NCBI GenBank assembly: GCA_018350325.1
Contig: JAEVLN010000050.1
Span: 124,001-188,000 of the forward strand
Reading direction: 5' to 3'
Length of the DNA: 64,000 nucleotides
From: Globodera rostochiensis
Lineage: Eukaryota > Nematoda > Chromadorea > Rhabditida > Heteroderidae
Part shown: positions 11,191 through 22,931 of the stretch, one piece after another
How positions within the stretch are numbered: the stretch's first letter is position 1
Layout: every line of letters starts with the position of its first letter
Program-made: the position numbers and the translations under genes
Notes under the pieces: model-generated
The model's database searches: none
The model's input: the letters and a program-made list of their open reading frames with translations, nothing else
Told to the model about the DNA's origin: nothing

Positions 11191-11613
11191 ATGTTTGGAA
11201 AAAAGAAATTGTCCCCTAAAAAACTCCCTCCCGAACTTTTATTTGAACTAATTCATTTTGTCCATCCCGACCACGGCACCCGGAATGTTTTGCCTTCCTC
11301 TCGAATAGTCAGACAATTTATGTTGCCTCGTGTTTTGAGACGGCAATACTTTTTAACATGTTTAGTAAGCTCTTTTTTGATAAAAATATTTAAAATTTGG
11401 TTTTTGGTAGCCAAAATATTTGTTACAATTAAGGAGTTGATGAACATGAAAAAAACCTTCGCTGCGGTCTGTGACGCAGAAGGATGGAGACATTTCGCGA
11501 AAATGGCAAAGTACGACGAAGCCGAAACGAGATTTGTCCAGGCGATGGAAAATTCCCAAATCCAATGGAGCGCGAAATGCTTCAAACATTTTCAATCTGA
11601 TTTTCGATTTTGA
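11191..11613 (+). CDS. Short F-box protein, paralogue of 8285
   Basis: Exons 11191-11364 and 11434-11613 give 117 residues. The first exon is almost identical to the gene at 8285 and carries the same F-box-like LPPELLFELIHFVHPDH. The second exon starts alike (ELMNMKK) then diverges (RHFAKMAKYDEAETRFVQAME) and stops soon after, with no proline-rich exon. The tail matches the remnant at about 6290, suggesting this is the ancestral gene end and that the 8285 copy acquired a new third exon. MsrA starts 314 bp downstream on the same strand. Confidence 0.62.
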   Translation: MFGKKKLSPKKLPPELLFELIHFVHPDHGTRNVLPSSRIVRQFMLPRVLRRQYFLTCLVSSFLIKIFKIWFLVAKIFVTIKELMNMKKTFAAVCDAEGWRHFAKMAKYDEAETRFVQAMENSQIQWSAKCFKHFQSDFRF

Positions 11614-11926
11614 TTTTTTGAATTTATTATAATAATTTTTTGTTGTTGATTTTTATGTACATATATTATACATTCCGCGCTTTCGTCTGCTACATATTTT
11701 TTGAATTTGACACGGAAGAAAATTGTCATATTTAAATAAAAATTTCTAAAAAAAAACTTAAAATTATCGGACGTCGCCACTTATTTAAATAAAAAAATAC
11801 ATTTGTTTCATTGAAAGTGTAAGAAAATTCATTGTTTTTCAAATACATTGAATTGGTTTGTGCCGTGCCGTTTGTTTTTTTGTGTTCTTTTTGTTCAACA
11901 AATCCAAAGAATCAACCGACCGACCG

Positions 11927-13695
11927 ATGGCTTCATCGCTGCAACGAGCGTATGTCGGTGAGTGAGTGTTTTGTTCAAGTGATCAAATTGCAATCGGAAT
12001 TCCAATTTGTCAATGCTTTGGGTCATGTGAACCAATGAAGTGACGCCGGGACATGGATTCCGTCGGGGTTTTTTTACCAGTGTCCCAGCCCCGTATCCCC
12101 GGTTTTTCGGCAACCGGTATTTTTACTGGGTCTCGTATCCCCGGTTTTTTAGGCTACTGGGATCCTGGCCTCGGGGTCTTGCTCGGGTCCGTTTTGTAAT
12201 CCCTTTTGATTTTGTCTCGAATTTGCCAAAAAAAAAAAACCAGAAGCCTTCATTTTTGTTCATGCCAAAACTGATCACGCTTTTCAGGAATGCAATGCTT
12301 TTGGGTACGTGCGGTGTTTGCAAGTTCATGTTGTCGTTTTCTCTGTTTTGATTTGGCATGTTCATGTTCAGGGTGTCGAGTCGTCTTTTGCCTGTATGGC
12401 CGGCGTGTTGAAGACCCGAGTCGGCTATGCGGGCGGCACAACCGAATCGCCAAACTACGCGCGGATTGGTGACCACACCGGTGTGGCAATACACCCCTAA
12501 AGCCCCCGAATTCGAACGTCCCCGATTTCTTGGAATTCGAGAATTTTTCTAATTACGGCTTCCTGACCCGGACAACATCCCCTCCTCTCTATTCACTGTG
12601 CTGTTCACTTTCAGAAGTGACGGAGCTTCAATTTGATCCGGACAAATGCACTTATGATGACGTGTTGGATTGGTTCTTTGACCACCACGACCCAACGCAG
12701 AAGCACAAAAAGCAGTATCAATCGGCCATTCTTTGGGTAATATGGAAGCGGGCCTTATAGCTTTTCTTGACGGCCTGACTCTCGACTAAAAAATTTACAA
12801 ACAAATTTTTTTTGGGTGGACGACGCGCAACAAGAAAAGGCGGAGAGGGCACTGCAAAAAGCGAACACAAAATTTGGCGGCCGCGGCGGTGTGCAGACTT
12901 GCGTGAAAAAATTTGACAAATTTTACCAGGCCGAGGATTACCATCAAGTGAGATGATCAGATCAAGATTTGGACTAGGGTTTTGATCAATATTATATTCT
13001 GATCAGATAGGCATTCATGGGGAACAGATTAGAGCAGATCATGATTTTGTTTGTAACTATGTCCGGGTTTGATCCCCCAGATTCTGCACTGATCAGAAGA
13101 CCCACGGTTTTCTTCCTTCTGCTGATCATTAAATGTAAAATTTCAGAAATATTGGCTGCGTACTCAGAGCGCTGTGTTCAATCAGGTGGTTTTATTTGCT
13201 TTTTGTTTTAAAATACATTTTTTTAAACAAAATATTTCAGTTGAATTTGTCCAATTCCGAATTGGTCGATTCGTCGCTGGCGGCCAAATTGAACGCATTC
13301 CTTGGCGGCGGCTTCACAGACTTCGGCGTGTTGCGCCAACTACAAACGGAGCACGGCCTGTCGGACGACGTCACAAACGCTGTGGAGCAAATTGCGCGGG
13401 CCGGTGCGTGTGACGTGAATTTGTTGTTAACATTATTTTGTTTTTTATCAATTTTGTTAACGAAGGGACCTACTTTTTTATTTATTTTTTCATATATTTT
13501 AGAGTTTCTGACTAAAAATTAGAGATCGGCAAATATTGGGACCCAAACTATGTATTTGGTCCGCGCGCGCGATTTCGCGTCAAAACTTTGGGCAATTTAA
13601 CAAAATATTTTTAATGTAAATTGACTGGCCTCTGCCATTTTACAAAATTTTAATTATTTTTGTTATTTTTAGGCGGTGTTGGCGAATGTCATTAA
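11927..13695 (+). CDS. msra-1: Peptide methionine-S-sulfoxide reductase (MsrA), complete
   Basis: Repairs oxidised methionine (S-epimer), using thioredoxin for recycling. Exons 11927-11957, 12288-12304, 12372-12480, 12615-12736, 12816-12947, 13147-13185, 13241-13403 and 13673-13695 sum to 636 nt (211 residues). The 17-nt second exon encodes the catalytic motif GMQCFW, followed by GVESSFA and GVLKTRVGYAGGTT. FYQAEDYHQ carries the expected Tyr and Glu. The C-terminal extension (LNLSNSELVDSSLAAKLN) is of the insect/nematode type, and the tail GVGECH supplies a likely resolving Cys. The intron between ILW and VDD (12737-12815) starts GT but has no AG acceptor in any register; TGGGT is repeated at both boundaries. 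The start follows the 31-nt exon ending in a GTGAGT donor. Confidence 0.92.
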
Positions 13696-15510
13696 TTTGT
13701 TGTACAATCTGTCAAAACGCGGTCAAATGATGTCATTTTTTGCAGTGCAGAGGCCAAATCACCAAAGACAATTTTTTGTTTTTGAAATTTATAATGATTT
13801 TCAAATGATGAATAAATGAAAGGAAAGGACAGTTTGAAAACAAATTCAATTCCCAGACAGCAAAAATGGAAAGAAAGAAATTTGCAAAAAAAAAAGAGGT
13901 CATTTTGTGGTGGCGGGTTACTCACATCCATCTCTAGCTTTACAAAATTCACCGAAATTTTGTTTCCGCCGCCTGAGTTGGACTCTTGTCCACCCGGAGT
14001 TTGTTGGATGGACCCGGCGTTTTAAAATCTTAGGCTTCACCTTTGTCCCAGCATCCTTCTCACTCTTAAAGCTTATACTTTAATTTATTTAATAATAATT
14101 TAAATAATATATTTTTGTTAATCAATGACTTGTACGTTTCTATATCGGCGAGCCTGTTCCAACTTGGCACGCTTGAACAGGCGGCTTTTCGTTTCTGGGC
14201 CCTATGATCAAAATTTATTTGTGCTTACACTGTGCACGCCTATTCTCCAATGCTTATGTGTATATAGGTATAAAATATGTACATTTGCGAGTGTTGTAAA
14301 GCTCCTTCTATTGATTTGAATGGATTTTTTAAATCCCCCGAAAATATGTTAACAAAGGTAATTTATTAAATTATGCACTTTTTGTCAATATAAATCAATC
14401 GAGAATATGCGAACAAAGGCATTGATTGATTGTACATATTCATGAATGTTAGGTGGCAGGGGGGGGCTTCCGGCACCAATACTTAAACAGCGTTTTCCCA
14501 TTAGCCGCCATTACGCCTCCCCCCCCCCCCCCTCAAAAAAAGCATTTTGGAATGAGTTTTCACATTGTTTCTATCACTATGTATTTGCTATAGAGCCCGG
14601 AATTTGTGTTTTTTTTAGTAATCTCGAAGAAGCGCGATCGGTGAAATTTCAAGATTCGTGATTTTTAAAGCTTTCGAGCAAAGTCGCGATTGCGGTTTTT
14701 TGGGACCAATTTTGTTAACAGATTTCGTTAAAATCTTCAAAAAAATTTTTTTCCTATTGCTAAAAAGTTTAAAAAACTACCGTACCTATTTTTAAAATTT
14801 TTTGGTTGAAAATCTCTTAACAAATTGGGTCAAAATTCAAAATTTTCTCGGCGGCGCCTATCGGCACCGCCGACCCCCCCCCCCCCCATAAAAACAGTAT
14901 TTTAAAACTGCGCGCAAACAAAAGCAATGCATGGATTGTTTCGATTTTGTTCACAAATTCTGCACAAATTTTCTTAACAAGATTCATTAAATTTTCAAAA
15001 ATTCTCACCACTCGAAGTAGAAACAGTGAAAAGTGGTAATTCTGTCTTTCATTAATCCCGAATTTTTGGGAAAATTGTTGGTGGAAAGAAATATGATTAA
15101 AAAAGGACAGACATTTCATGCCAAAATAAACATTTCACTGCATTTTTGAAACATTTTGTAAAATGTCCTTATTCCTGACCCCGAAATCTTATTTTTTGCC
15201 CTTGATGTCCTCATTTTGAAAAATTTTAGGTACGTCTCCTGCTAGAGCCCCTCCCCTAAATTTGAGCCCCCGTTTTTTTAGAGAGGGGGGGGGGTAAAAA
15301 ATAGAGCCCCCGGGGGTCTATTTTAGGATATACGGTATGTGCAGACAATTAAAATTTAATTTTTGCAAACAAATGGCGCCTGAAGAGCGGCAATTGGAGC
15401 CAATTTGGCCATATAATAAATATATCCCACCTAATTGTTGTTTGCATAAGTTGTGAAAGATAAAAAAATAGTTCGTAAAATAAAATTGAATAAGCCAATT
15501 CGATTAGAAA
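13696..15510. other. Intergenic with inverted duplicate and repeat debris
   Basis: 13795-13935 is an inverted copy of 16222-16365. 14849-14872 is a copy of the dispersed GC-rich near-palindrome. 15245-15335 is the end of a palindromic element with the terminal TATACGGTA. No credible gene. Confidence 0.6.
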
Positions 15511-16102
15511 ATGCTTTCACCGCCATTCCATTGTCTCCTCCTCCTCGTTTTTTTGCTGATTTCCGGCGCGTTGGGCGGTGACAATAAAAAGAAACCAGGC
15601 AATTTTAAAAATTTAAATATTTAATTTTATTATTTTTTAAATTCTTTAAAAGGAAACTTCGGTGAAAATTTAACTATTTAATTTAAATAAATAAGAATTT
15701 TCAAGGCTCTCGTCTCCCTGAAATAGAAAACAAACCCCCCGCCGGTGGGCAAAAAGGGTCAAACTCAGGCGGCGTAAACAAAACATCGGTGAATTTCGGA
15801 CAACCCGTGGCTTCGAGCAAGGCAAAAGCCAGTTCATCTACGGGTCAGTGATTAACAAATATATTATTTAAAATAATTATTAAATAAATTAGAATATAAA
15901 CATTAAGGGGGTGGTGCATTTGTCGGTTTTTAAATTTGTTATTTGTGAAATTGTACAACAAAATGCCATGTTCCTAACATCACATCTAGGCGGGTAGTCA
16001 ATTCGAAATTAAATTTAATGATTTTTAATTCTTTAAAAAGGCAAGCTCGATAAACCGGCAAACTTTGTTGATGCATTTAAAGAACCCACAAAAAAAGGAT
16101 AA
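15511..16102 (+). CDS. Small secreted lysine/glycine-rich protein
   Basis: Unrecognised. Exons 15511-15598, 15706-15843 and 16041-16102 give 95 residues. The N-terminus, MLSPPFHCLLLLVFLLISG, is a clear signal peptide with cleavage likely after ALG. The mature part is polar and low complexity (KKKPG, NKPPAGGQKGSNSGG, KASSSTG) with no cysteine. The first intron would use a GC donor (GCAATT). Coding-like sequence after the stop (about 16110-16230) suggests an alternative final splice with a longer tail. Short secreted proteins of this type are effector candidates in parasitic nematodes, but nothing here shows that role. Confidence 0.55.
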
Positions 16103-16532
16103 GAAAGCAGCAAAAGGCAAATTCGGAGGTTTTTAAGGTTTGAAACGAAGCATTTTTATGTTTTTATATTTAAAACATTTTTTTTTCAGAATTAGCTGTC
16201 GGTCCAACCGCCGTAGGCCGGAAGGATGTGAGTAACCCGCCACCACAAAATGACCTTTTTTTTTTGCAAATTTCTTTCTTTCCATTTTTGCTGTCTGGGA
16301 ATAGAATTTGTTTTCAAACTGTCCTTTCCTTTCATTTTTTCATCATTTTGTAATGTCATTAAAAATTTCAAAACAAAACATGATCATAAACCTAGTGACT
16401 GGACCGGACATGTTTTTTCCCGAGAATCCAGAACCAAAAAACTCCAGTTCAAATATCAAAAAAAAAGTGCAAATAATTAATTTCAAAAGGTTTATGCAAA
16501 ATGTTCATTAAATACTTATTTTTGAATTATCA

Positions 16533-19051
16533 TTATTGTTGTTTGTTCAAAGTACACACCGCTGCCGCCGTCCCACGGCACACTGTGCCGTCCAATTGGC
16601 GAATGTGCGGCAATGCCAGCATCGCTTTCCGTCTGTACTGGGCCCTGTGTGATGGACATAAATACATTTACTTATCATACAATTTTCGTAGTATGACACG
16701 CGCAGCACGCGCGCGCGCGAATGCATACCCTTCTGTGCGGTACAACGGGTTGTGCTCCAGGTACACGGTGTGCAGTGCGGACAGCTGCGCCAACTTGTCC
16801 ACCTCTGACCAGGCGGCAATTTTGTTGTTGTTCAACTGCATAAAAAATAGGGGGTAGGGGGGGGGAAATATTGGTCAAAAAATAATTTTTTGTTTTTAAA
16901 TATTTATATTTTGGCGTTTGATCGCCAAAAAAATGAACATCCCCTCATTTCCTCCTTACCCATAGGTCTTCCAAATGTTGCATGTGCCCCAAATTGTCCA
17001 GAGTGACGATGCTGTTGCTGGCCGCGTCCAGGATGACCAGCTTTGTCTGAACAGTGTTGAATTTGGGTTTTTAAAAAAAATTTATATCAAGATCAGACTG
17101 GTCGAGATTCTCGATCGAAATCTCGGTAAATCTTGATCGGTCCACAAAATCCGATCCCTATTTATATGGCCGCACAAAACTGCACCTGACTATCAAGTCC
17201 GTCGAGGCTTTCAATGCCCTGGTCACTGATGTGCAGTTCCTCCAGCTCCGCCAGTTCGTCCAAGCCCTCCAATTTGATCAGACGATTCGCCTATAAATTT
17301 TTTTTGACAAAAAAAATGAAAATTTCCAATTTTGAGGGCTTTCGCCTCCAAAATGTTGGGTCTGTTTGTAATTTTGGATGTTCATCACCCACCGGCAGGC
17401 TGAGTATGCGAATGTTCTTCAGCGTTTCAAGTCCCTCAATTCGACGAATTTCGTTGTGGCCTAGGTACAGCTCCTTCATTTTGGTCAGATGGGCCACATT
17501 CTCGATCACCTTTTTTGATCAATGAATTGTGTGAGCATGAAAGTTGAATGGTAACAATTTGAAATTAACTCAATTCGCAAATAAAAATATTTTACTGTCC
17601 AGATCCAACGATTTTTCTTGGTAAGAAAACTCCAAAAACCAACGAAATTTTGATTTTAGAGAATTCTGGGAACGCTTAACTCACAAAAGTCTCGTTAAAT
17701 CTTTGCTGAAACCCAACCGGGTACAACATACCAGAGAGATGTGACCGGATTCCGGGCATTCTTTTTGGCACCGGGTTACATCCCCGGAGGCACACAACAA
17801 ACGGCGATTACCTTGATCCGATTGTCGCCCAGCTCGAGCAGCTCCAACTCGGCCAGTTCGTCAAGGCCCTCAATGCGTTTGATTTTGTTGTGAACGAAGA
17901 AGAGACGGCGCAGTTTCGTCAGCGTGCTAAGCCCTGAACATGAATGTGGGATTAAGTCCTGAACATGAATGTGGGATTAAGTCCTGAACATGAATGTGGG
18001 ATTAAGTCCTGAACATGAATGTGGGATTAAGTCCTGAACATGAATGTGGGATTAAGTCCTGAACATGAATGTGGGATTAATTCCTGAACATGAATGTGGG
18101 ATTAAGTCCTGAACATGAATGTGGGATTAAGTCCTGAACATGAATGTGGGATTAAGTCCTGAACATGAATGTGGGATTAAGTCCTGAACATGAATGTGGG
18201 ATTAAGTCCTGAACATGAATGTGGGATTGTTGTCTAAACTGTAAGGGGCAACGGGATAAATACTCGGAAATTCATTATCCCGTAAAATCCCTTCGTAACT
18301 GCTCTCCCTCTCTCTATGAAGTACAGCTCGACCGGGTTGTTAAACTTGAAAAAAATTTCAAAAGAAAAAAATAAATAAAAAACGATTTGATGGCCCGGTT
18401 TACGGGGAAAAACAGTTTTTTAAGAAAGGTCTGTCAGAATTTTTTTTTAATAAAATTTTTTCACGCAAAACCTTGGATTTTTGTGAGCCTATTGTAACTG
18501 AGGTCCAGCACTTCCAAGTTGACCAACTGCTCGAGCCCGGTGGTTTCAGTCAGTTGGTTGTCGTACAGCTCCAGCTCGGTCAGCGTGTTCAACAGGCCGA
18601 GATTTGTGTTCAGCGAAGTCAGCAAATTTTGGCGGAGGCCGAGGCACTTCAAATTCAAATTTTTTAAGAATGAAAATTAGCTGACAGTTCGACTCCACAC
18701 CTGTAACTGCTTGAACCGGACCAAGTCCGGGATGGCGTCCACTCGCATTTGGTTCAGCTCAATGCTCTAAAATTGATATTTTGGTAAACGGGTTTTGTTT
18801 TGGCGAATTTCTTAAATTGAGGACCCCCAATAAAAAAAACAACCAAATTTTACACATTTTAAGGGCATTCTGACCCATTTTGGCAATAAAAAAACCCAGG
18901 TTCGATTTCTTTAATGATAATCCTCGAATCTGACCGTTTCCGAGTCGGGAATTTCGCGCAAGTCGAACAAATTTCGGGATGCGGTCGGCTCCTCGGCTCC
19001 ATTGTTCGTCTCATCCCCTTCCGGTGTCGACGTCTCAATTTGCTCGGACAT
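16533..19051 (-). CDS. sds-22: PP1 regulatory subunit sds22 (PPP1R7), 9 exons, complete
   Basis: Leucine-rich-repeat partner of protein phosphatase 1, acting in PP1 biogenesis and mitosis. Exons from the 5' end: 18935-19051, 18701-18766, 18472-18646, 17812-17933, 17393-17509, 17186-17290, 16960-17046, 16729-16835, 16533-16644. Total 1008 nt, 335 residues. An acidic N-terminus (MSEQIETSTPEGDE) precedes about eleven 22-residue SDS22-type repeats such as LTELELYDNQLTETTGLEQL, MKELYLGHNEIRRIEGLETL and LVILDAASNSIVTLDNLGHM. It ends with the diagnostic cap NPLYRTEGAQYRRKAMLALP and HIRQLDGTV. The intron between 18472 and 17933 carries a 25-bp minisatellite abutting the next exon. Confidence 0.95.
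17934..18229 (-). repeat. 25-bp minisatellite, about 12 copies, carrying 3' splice sites
   Basis: Near-perfect 25-bp tandem repeat in the sds22 intron, touching the exon that ends at 17933. On the gene strand each unit contains CATGTTCAG, the same string as the functional acceptor, so the array amplifies the splice site itself. Confidence 0.95.
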
Positions 19052-19515
19052 TTTTTTTTAAAGTCAAAGAATTTTATTGTCTTTCTAAACAAATTTTTGA
19101 GGAAGGAGGGGGGGGGGGGGGTTAGCGGTGCCGATAGGTGCCGCCGAGAAAATTTTAAGAAATTTGGTTGTTTTTGTTGAGAAATTTGCAATCAAAATAA
19201 ATTGAATTTTTAAAAATTTGGCGATCTGCCACTACTAGTAAAATTTCAAATTTGCGGGTAAAATTCACCAAAATTCTGATGTTTTTGCTCAGAAACACCG
19301 TCTTTAAGTGTTTTTTAATCAAGGAAATCCAGGTTTGTTGTGCCTGAACCCGGGACCTGGACCTTGGAACGACCCGCTCCCGCCGGGCTTTCGCCGAACA
19401 GATAAGCTAACATTCGTCACCCGTTCTTAACTTTGTTCATACTCAGCTAATTAAACAAATACTTTGCGAATTAAGCATATTTCCGACTCGAACATTACAT
19501 AGCAAGTAATTTAAA
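19052..19515. other. Intergenic between divergent sds22 and F-box-like gene
   Basis: Contains an inverted copy of the dispersed GC-rich near-palindrome (19125-19147). A segment at about 19335-19425, read on the minus strand, has tRNA-like promoter boxes (TTAGCTTATCTG and GGGTTCAGGC) and may be a tRNA-derived SINE remnant. The two flanking genes are divergent, so their promoters share this stretch. Confidence 0.5.
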
Positions 19516-20947
19516 ATGTCGGAGCATCCGCGGGAAGCGCAGCCACACCTAAAGAAAATGTGAGCAATAAAATTTATTTTAAATGATTCGATGAAGCGCA
19601 AAAACTCGAAAATTTATGGAACAACAAATGTGTATGGTGTCCACTTTATTCCCATAAATTTTGAAGAAGTGTTGCTGACGACGTTTGGTTTGGAGTCTTT
19701 CCTTTTCTTGGTCATGCCGAACTCGGACTGAAGCTGGCACTGATCAGTGAACGCTTTGATCGATTGGTGGACGCACATTTGGGGCGAATGAAGTGGAAAA
19801 TGAGCAGCGATCAGTTGTACATCTGTCGTACAACAATTTACGGCGCTGGTGCAATTAAATTCAAGCGTTTCGACGGCGTTCGGACCGCCGTCGAGTTGCC
19901 ACTCGCGCAAACGCCACCGCTGAAGGGCATCATTGGCTTCAACAAAATTACGATTGGGTCGGTATTGAACTAACAAATGTCTGATTTTATTGTCCAATTT
20001 TTGTGCAGTTACATTGATCACGCTGTGATCAACTTTGTCCGTCACTTGGCCAACTTTGACATCACTTTGCAGTTGAAAATTAGCCCGACTGAACAGCGCA
20101 GTTGGCACATTTTTGCCCATGAAATTTGGCCTTTTCTGTCCAAAAAACTGAACAAAATTCTGCTCAACGAAAACAAAATTGTCCTTTTGCAACAACACTT
20201 TGGTGCCACCGTTCTGCGCGACTGTGCCAATCTCCGTTTTATTGAATGCTCCGGCGTGTTGCCTGAATTCTCGGCGGATGGCTCTTCGCCTGGCCAAGCG
20301 TTGGCCGAATGGTTGCGCACGCCACGTGAGGACGGACTTCCCAAACATTTTTGTGCAAATTGTAACGAATCAACGAAATTTAAAATGGTTTATCTCAAAA
20401 AGGTGTGTGTTGTGTTACGCCTTAGGCACGAAACAATTTATTTGTTAAGCCTAATTCAAAGGACCATCGCTTTTTTAAGGCTTTTTCAACTGCAACAACG
20501 CCAGTCAATTTCATCGTTCACCTGCCAGTGGAATGTTTTGTTGGTGGTGCGGAATTTGAGTTGGTGAATGAACAAACGCGCGAGCGTCTGACAATGCGAC
20601 GACTTAATAGCTGTTGCTTGTTGAAGCGACTTCCGTTGGGGTTGGACGCGAAGCGATGGATGGCATGGCATTGGGAGGCCGTTATTTATCACATCAATAA
20701 GAATCACATTGTTGTTTCGGTTGCCGACCAGAACATCGACGCGGGTGAGTGAGTGGTAGGGATGTTCGAGAGTCTCGGTGTCATTTCTTGGTCTCGGTCT
20801 CGAGTCTCGGTTCTCGGGTAAATTTCAAGTCTCGAACATCCCTACTGAGTGGTGAAGCGCTTTTTTTTTGATCAGAGTTTGAAGAAAATGGCATATATTT
20901 CAGATCACTTTCCACCACTGGAACAGCCAACGAAGACGAATGAATGA
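19516..20947 (+). CDS. F-box-like family protein (DDVWF family), complete
   Basis: Exons 19516-19559, 19667-19957, 20009-20402, 20480-20744 and 20904-20947 total 1038 nt, 345 residues. The N-terminal helix region ADDVWFGVFPFLGHAELGL, then KLALISERFDRLVDAHLG, resembles a divergent F-box. The remainder is a conserved block without a named fold: GYIDHAVINF, EIWPFLSK, LLQQHFGATVLRDCANLR, ALAEWLRTPREDGLPK and FELVNEQTRERLTMRR. I recall this architecture as a large lineage-specific family in cyst nematodes, often annotated F-box. Two relatives lie at 43582-44765 and 44935-46929. The last intron holds a small hAT-like element just after the donor. Substrate and role are unknown. Confidence 0.78.
20757..20844. 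mobile_element. Small hAT-like element in an intron
   Basis: Ends TAGGGATGTTCGAGA and its complement enclose TCTCGG-like repeats. Flanks GTGAGTGG (20749-20756) and CTGAGTGG (20845-20852) agree at 7 of 8 bases. It begins 12 bases after the exon boundary at 20744; the intron donor lies in the left flank. Confidence 0.75.
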
Positions 20948-22873
20948 GGCGCCGTTTGGCTTTTTTGTGGTTTTCAATTTGTGAACTGATGTTTTAAAAA
21001 TGTCAGACGGTCGTCGTAAATAAATAGTGCAAAGACAGAATTGAGTTTTGATTTATAGCAAGATCCCCGCACGGATCGAGCAGATCGCGTTGAAATTCTC
21101 GATCGGACCGAGATTCAGGATTGTGTCCAGATCCAGATTGGAACTCAACTGTGCCCTCCCCCCCAACTGGGTGCCAGCCCGCTTCTAGGTCCAAGCTTCA
21201 GCTCGCCTAAGCCCGAGTCCAAACCTTGAAAGTTGACACGGTCATCTTAATTTAGAATTTTTCAAAAAAAAAACTTTTTTTTTGTTAAAAAAATTCGCTG
21301 AAAAATTAAATTAAATTATTTATTGGTTTGAAACCAATGAAATTAAAAAGCACAAAAATGGTACTGCTATTTTTTTGTTCTTCAAATGCCCGTCCCCTTC
21401 TCTGCCCAATCTGAAGCATCTTTCGAGAGCAATGGACCCCCCCCCCCGCAATTGACCCAGGCCCAACTGCTGCTTCTGTCCATTCATTCATTCGACGACG
21501 CATTGATAGAGATTATTGGCAATTGGGGGGAGTCCGGCTCCGCTCATTTCCCCTCAACCCGTTCATGTTACTGCTTGTTATTCAATTCGCCACAATTAGA
21601 GTTGAGCGGGGATCGAAATTTTTGGGAAAAACTGGGACCAAAAAAAGGGGGGACCAATTTTTCAGTCACCAAAATGGGAACAAAAATGGAAATTTTTTTC
21701 TAATGCGAGTCAACCCCCGATAGTGTTGAGAATCGGCCTTTCAAAGAGCCAGCCCCCGTTCATCTCTGAATTTTTTTTCAATTTTAAACATTTTACTGAC
21801 GGTTAGCTTCCGATCACTTTTTCGAATGTGTTTGGACGACGGACTGATTGATGGACAGTTAGTGACTCCTCCCCCCCACCCACCCACAATAATATGTACG
21901 TATTGCTGCCACAAAGCATTTGCGGTCACTAAAAATTGTCGTCGTCGTCGTCGTTGTCGTCACGACAAGAGCTTAAGCCAGCCGCCGCCACCACCACTTC
22001 AAAATGTACATAAATTGTTGACAAATTCTCAACCCCCCCCCCCGTTTTTTGTTTACTTTACCTTCTTTCTCTGCATTGCTTGCTGCTGACGATCATTTTA
22101 AATAGTAATGGGTTTTCTTTGTCCCCTCAATGGGCGCCGGGGGGGGGGAAGCGGGAGGGGACGAACTATCGTCGGGAATGTCCCCAGATCCAAACACTCT
22201 CGAGGGCATCCCGACATCGAAAAACTAATTTTAAGTGATCAAAAACATCTCGATCATTATTCACCAACCTGATAAAAATGTTTGAAATGATCAATCAGAT
22301 ACTGACTCTGCTGATCTGATCCACAAATTTGACTCATTCACCCCCAATTCTAGGCGCTCTGATCATACTACCCTCAGCACTGATCAAAGTATACATTTCT
22401 TACACATTCGTACACCTAACTTTTCTTTTCATTCCCCAATCCCCCCCCCCCCCCCCCCCATTCGGTGACCACTTTCTGCGGTTGGAGGTCATCAGCAGTG
22501 TGTGGGATGGGTGGGGGGGGGGTGGTGGGGGTGGGGGGTTCGTCCACCTTTCTCCCCCCCCCCCATTCTTCGCCTCCCCCCGCCCCCATCAAATCATCAT
22601 CCGCTCCAATCAATCAAAAATCAGGCATTCATTGGGCGGCCGGCGGTTGCGGTGGCAAGAGAGAGAGCATTTATTTATTTAATTGTTGGTGACACCGAAA
22701 ATTTGCCACCCAAATGCCATTTATATTATAATAATAATGATGATGATGATGATGATGATGAAGGTGGTTGAACGTTCGCCGGAATGCAACTTTTAATCCC
22801 TTTAGACAAATTGATTGTCTCTTTATTATACAAATATTTGAAATAAATTAAAACTTCATCAATTTAATTATAA

Positions 22874-22931
22874 ATACCATATAGCCTAAAATAAAAACCC
22901 CAGGGGGTTCTATTTTAGGTTATACGGTACA
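22874..22931. repeat. Palindromic repeat with TACCGTA-type ends
   Basis: A short inverted repeat: TACCATATAGCCTAAAATA at the left and its near-complement ending TTATACGGTA at the right, around a CCCCAGGGGG centre. Related to 23108-23281. Confidence 0.75.

Noticed and set aside
19614..20348. Minus-strand open frame of 244 codons
   Set aside because: Exact antisense of exons 2-3 of the F-box-like gene at 19516, which has matching splice sites and family similarity on the plus strand.
22329..22771. Proline/glycine-rich overlapping frames
   Set aside because: Caused by poly-C and poly-G tracts; no start context, splice logic or family similarity.
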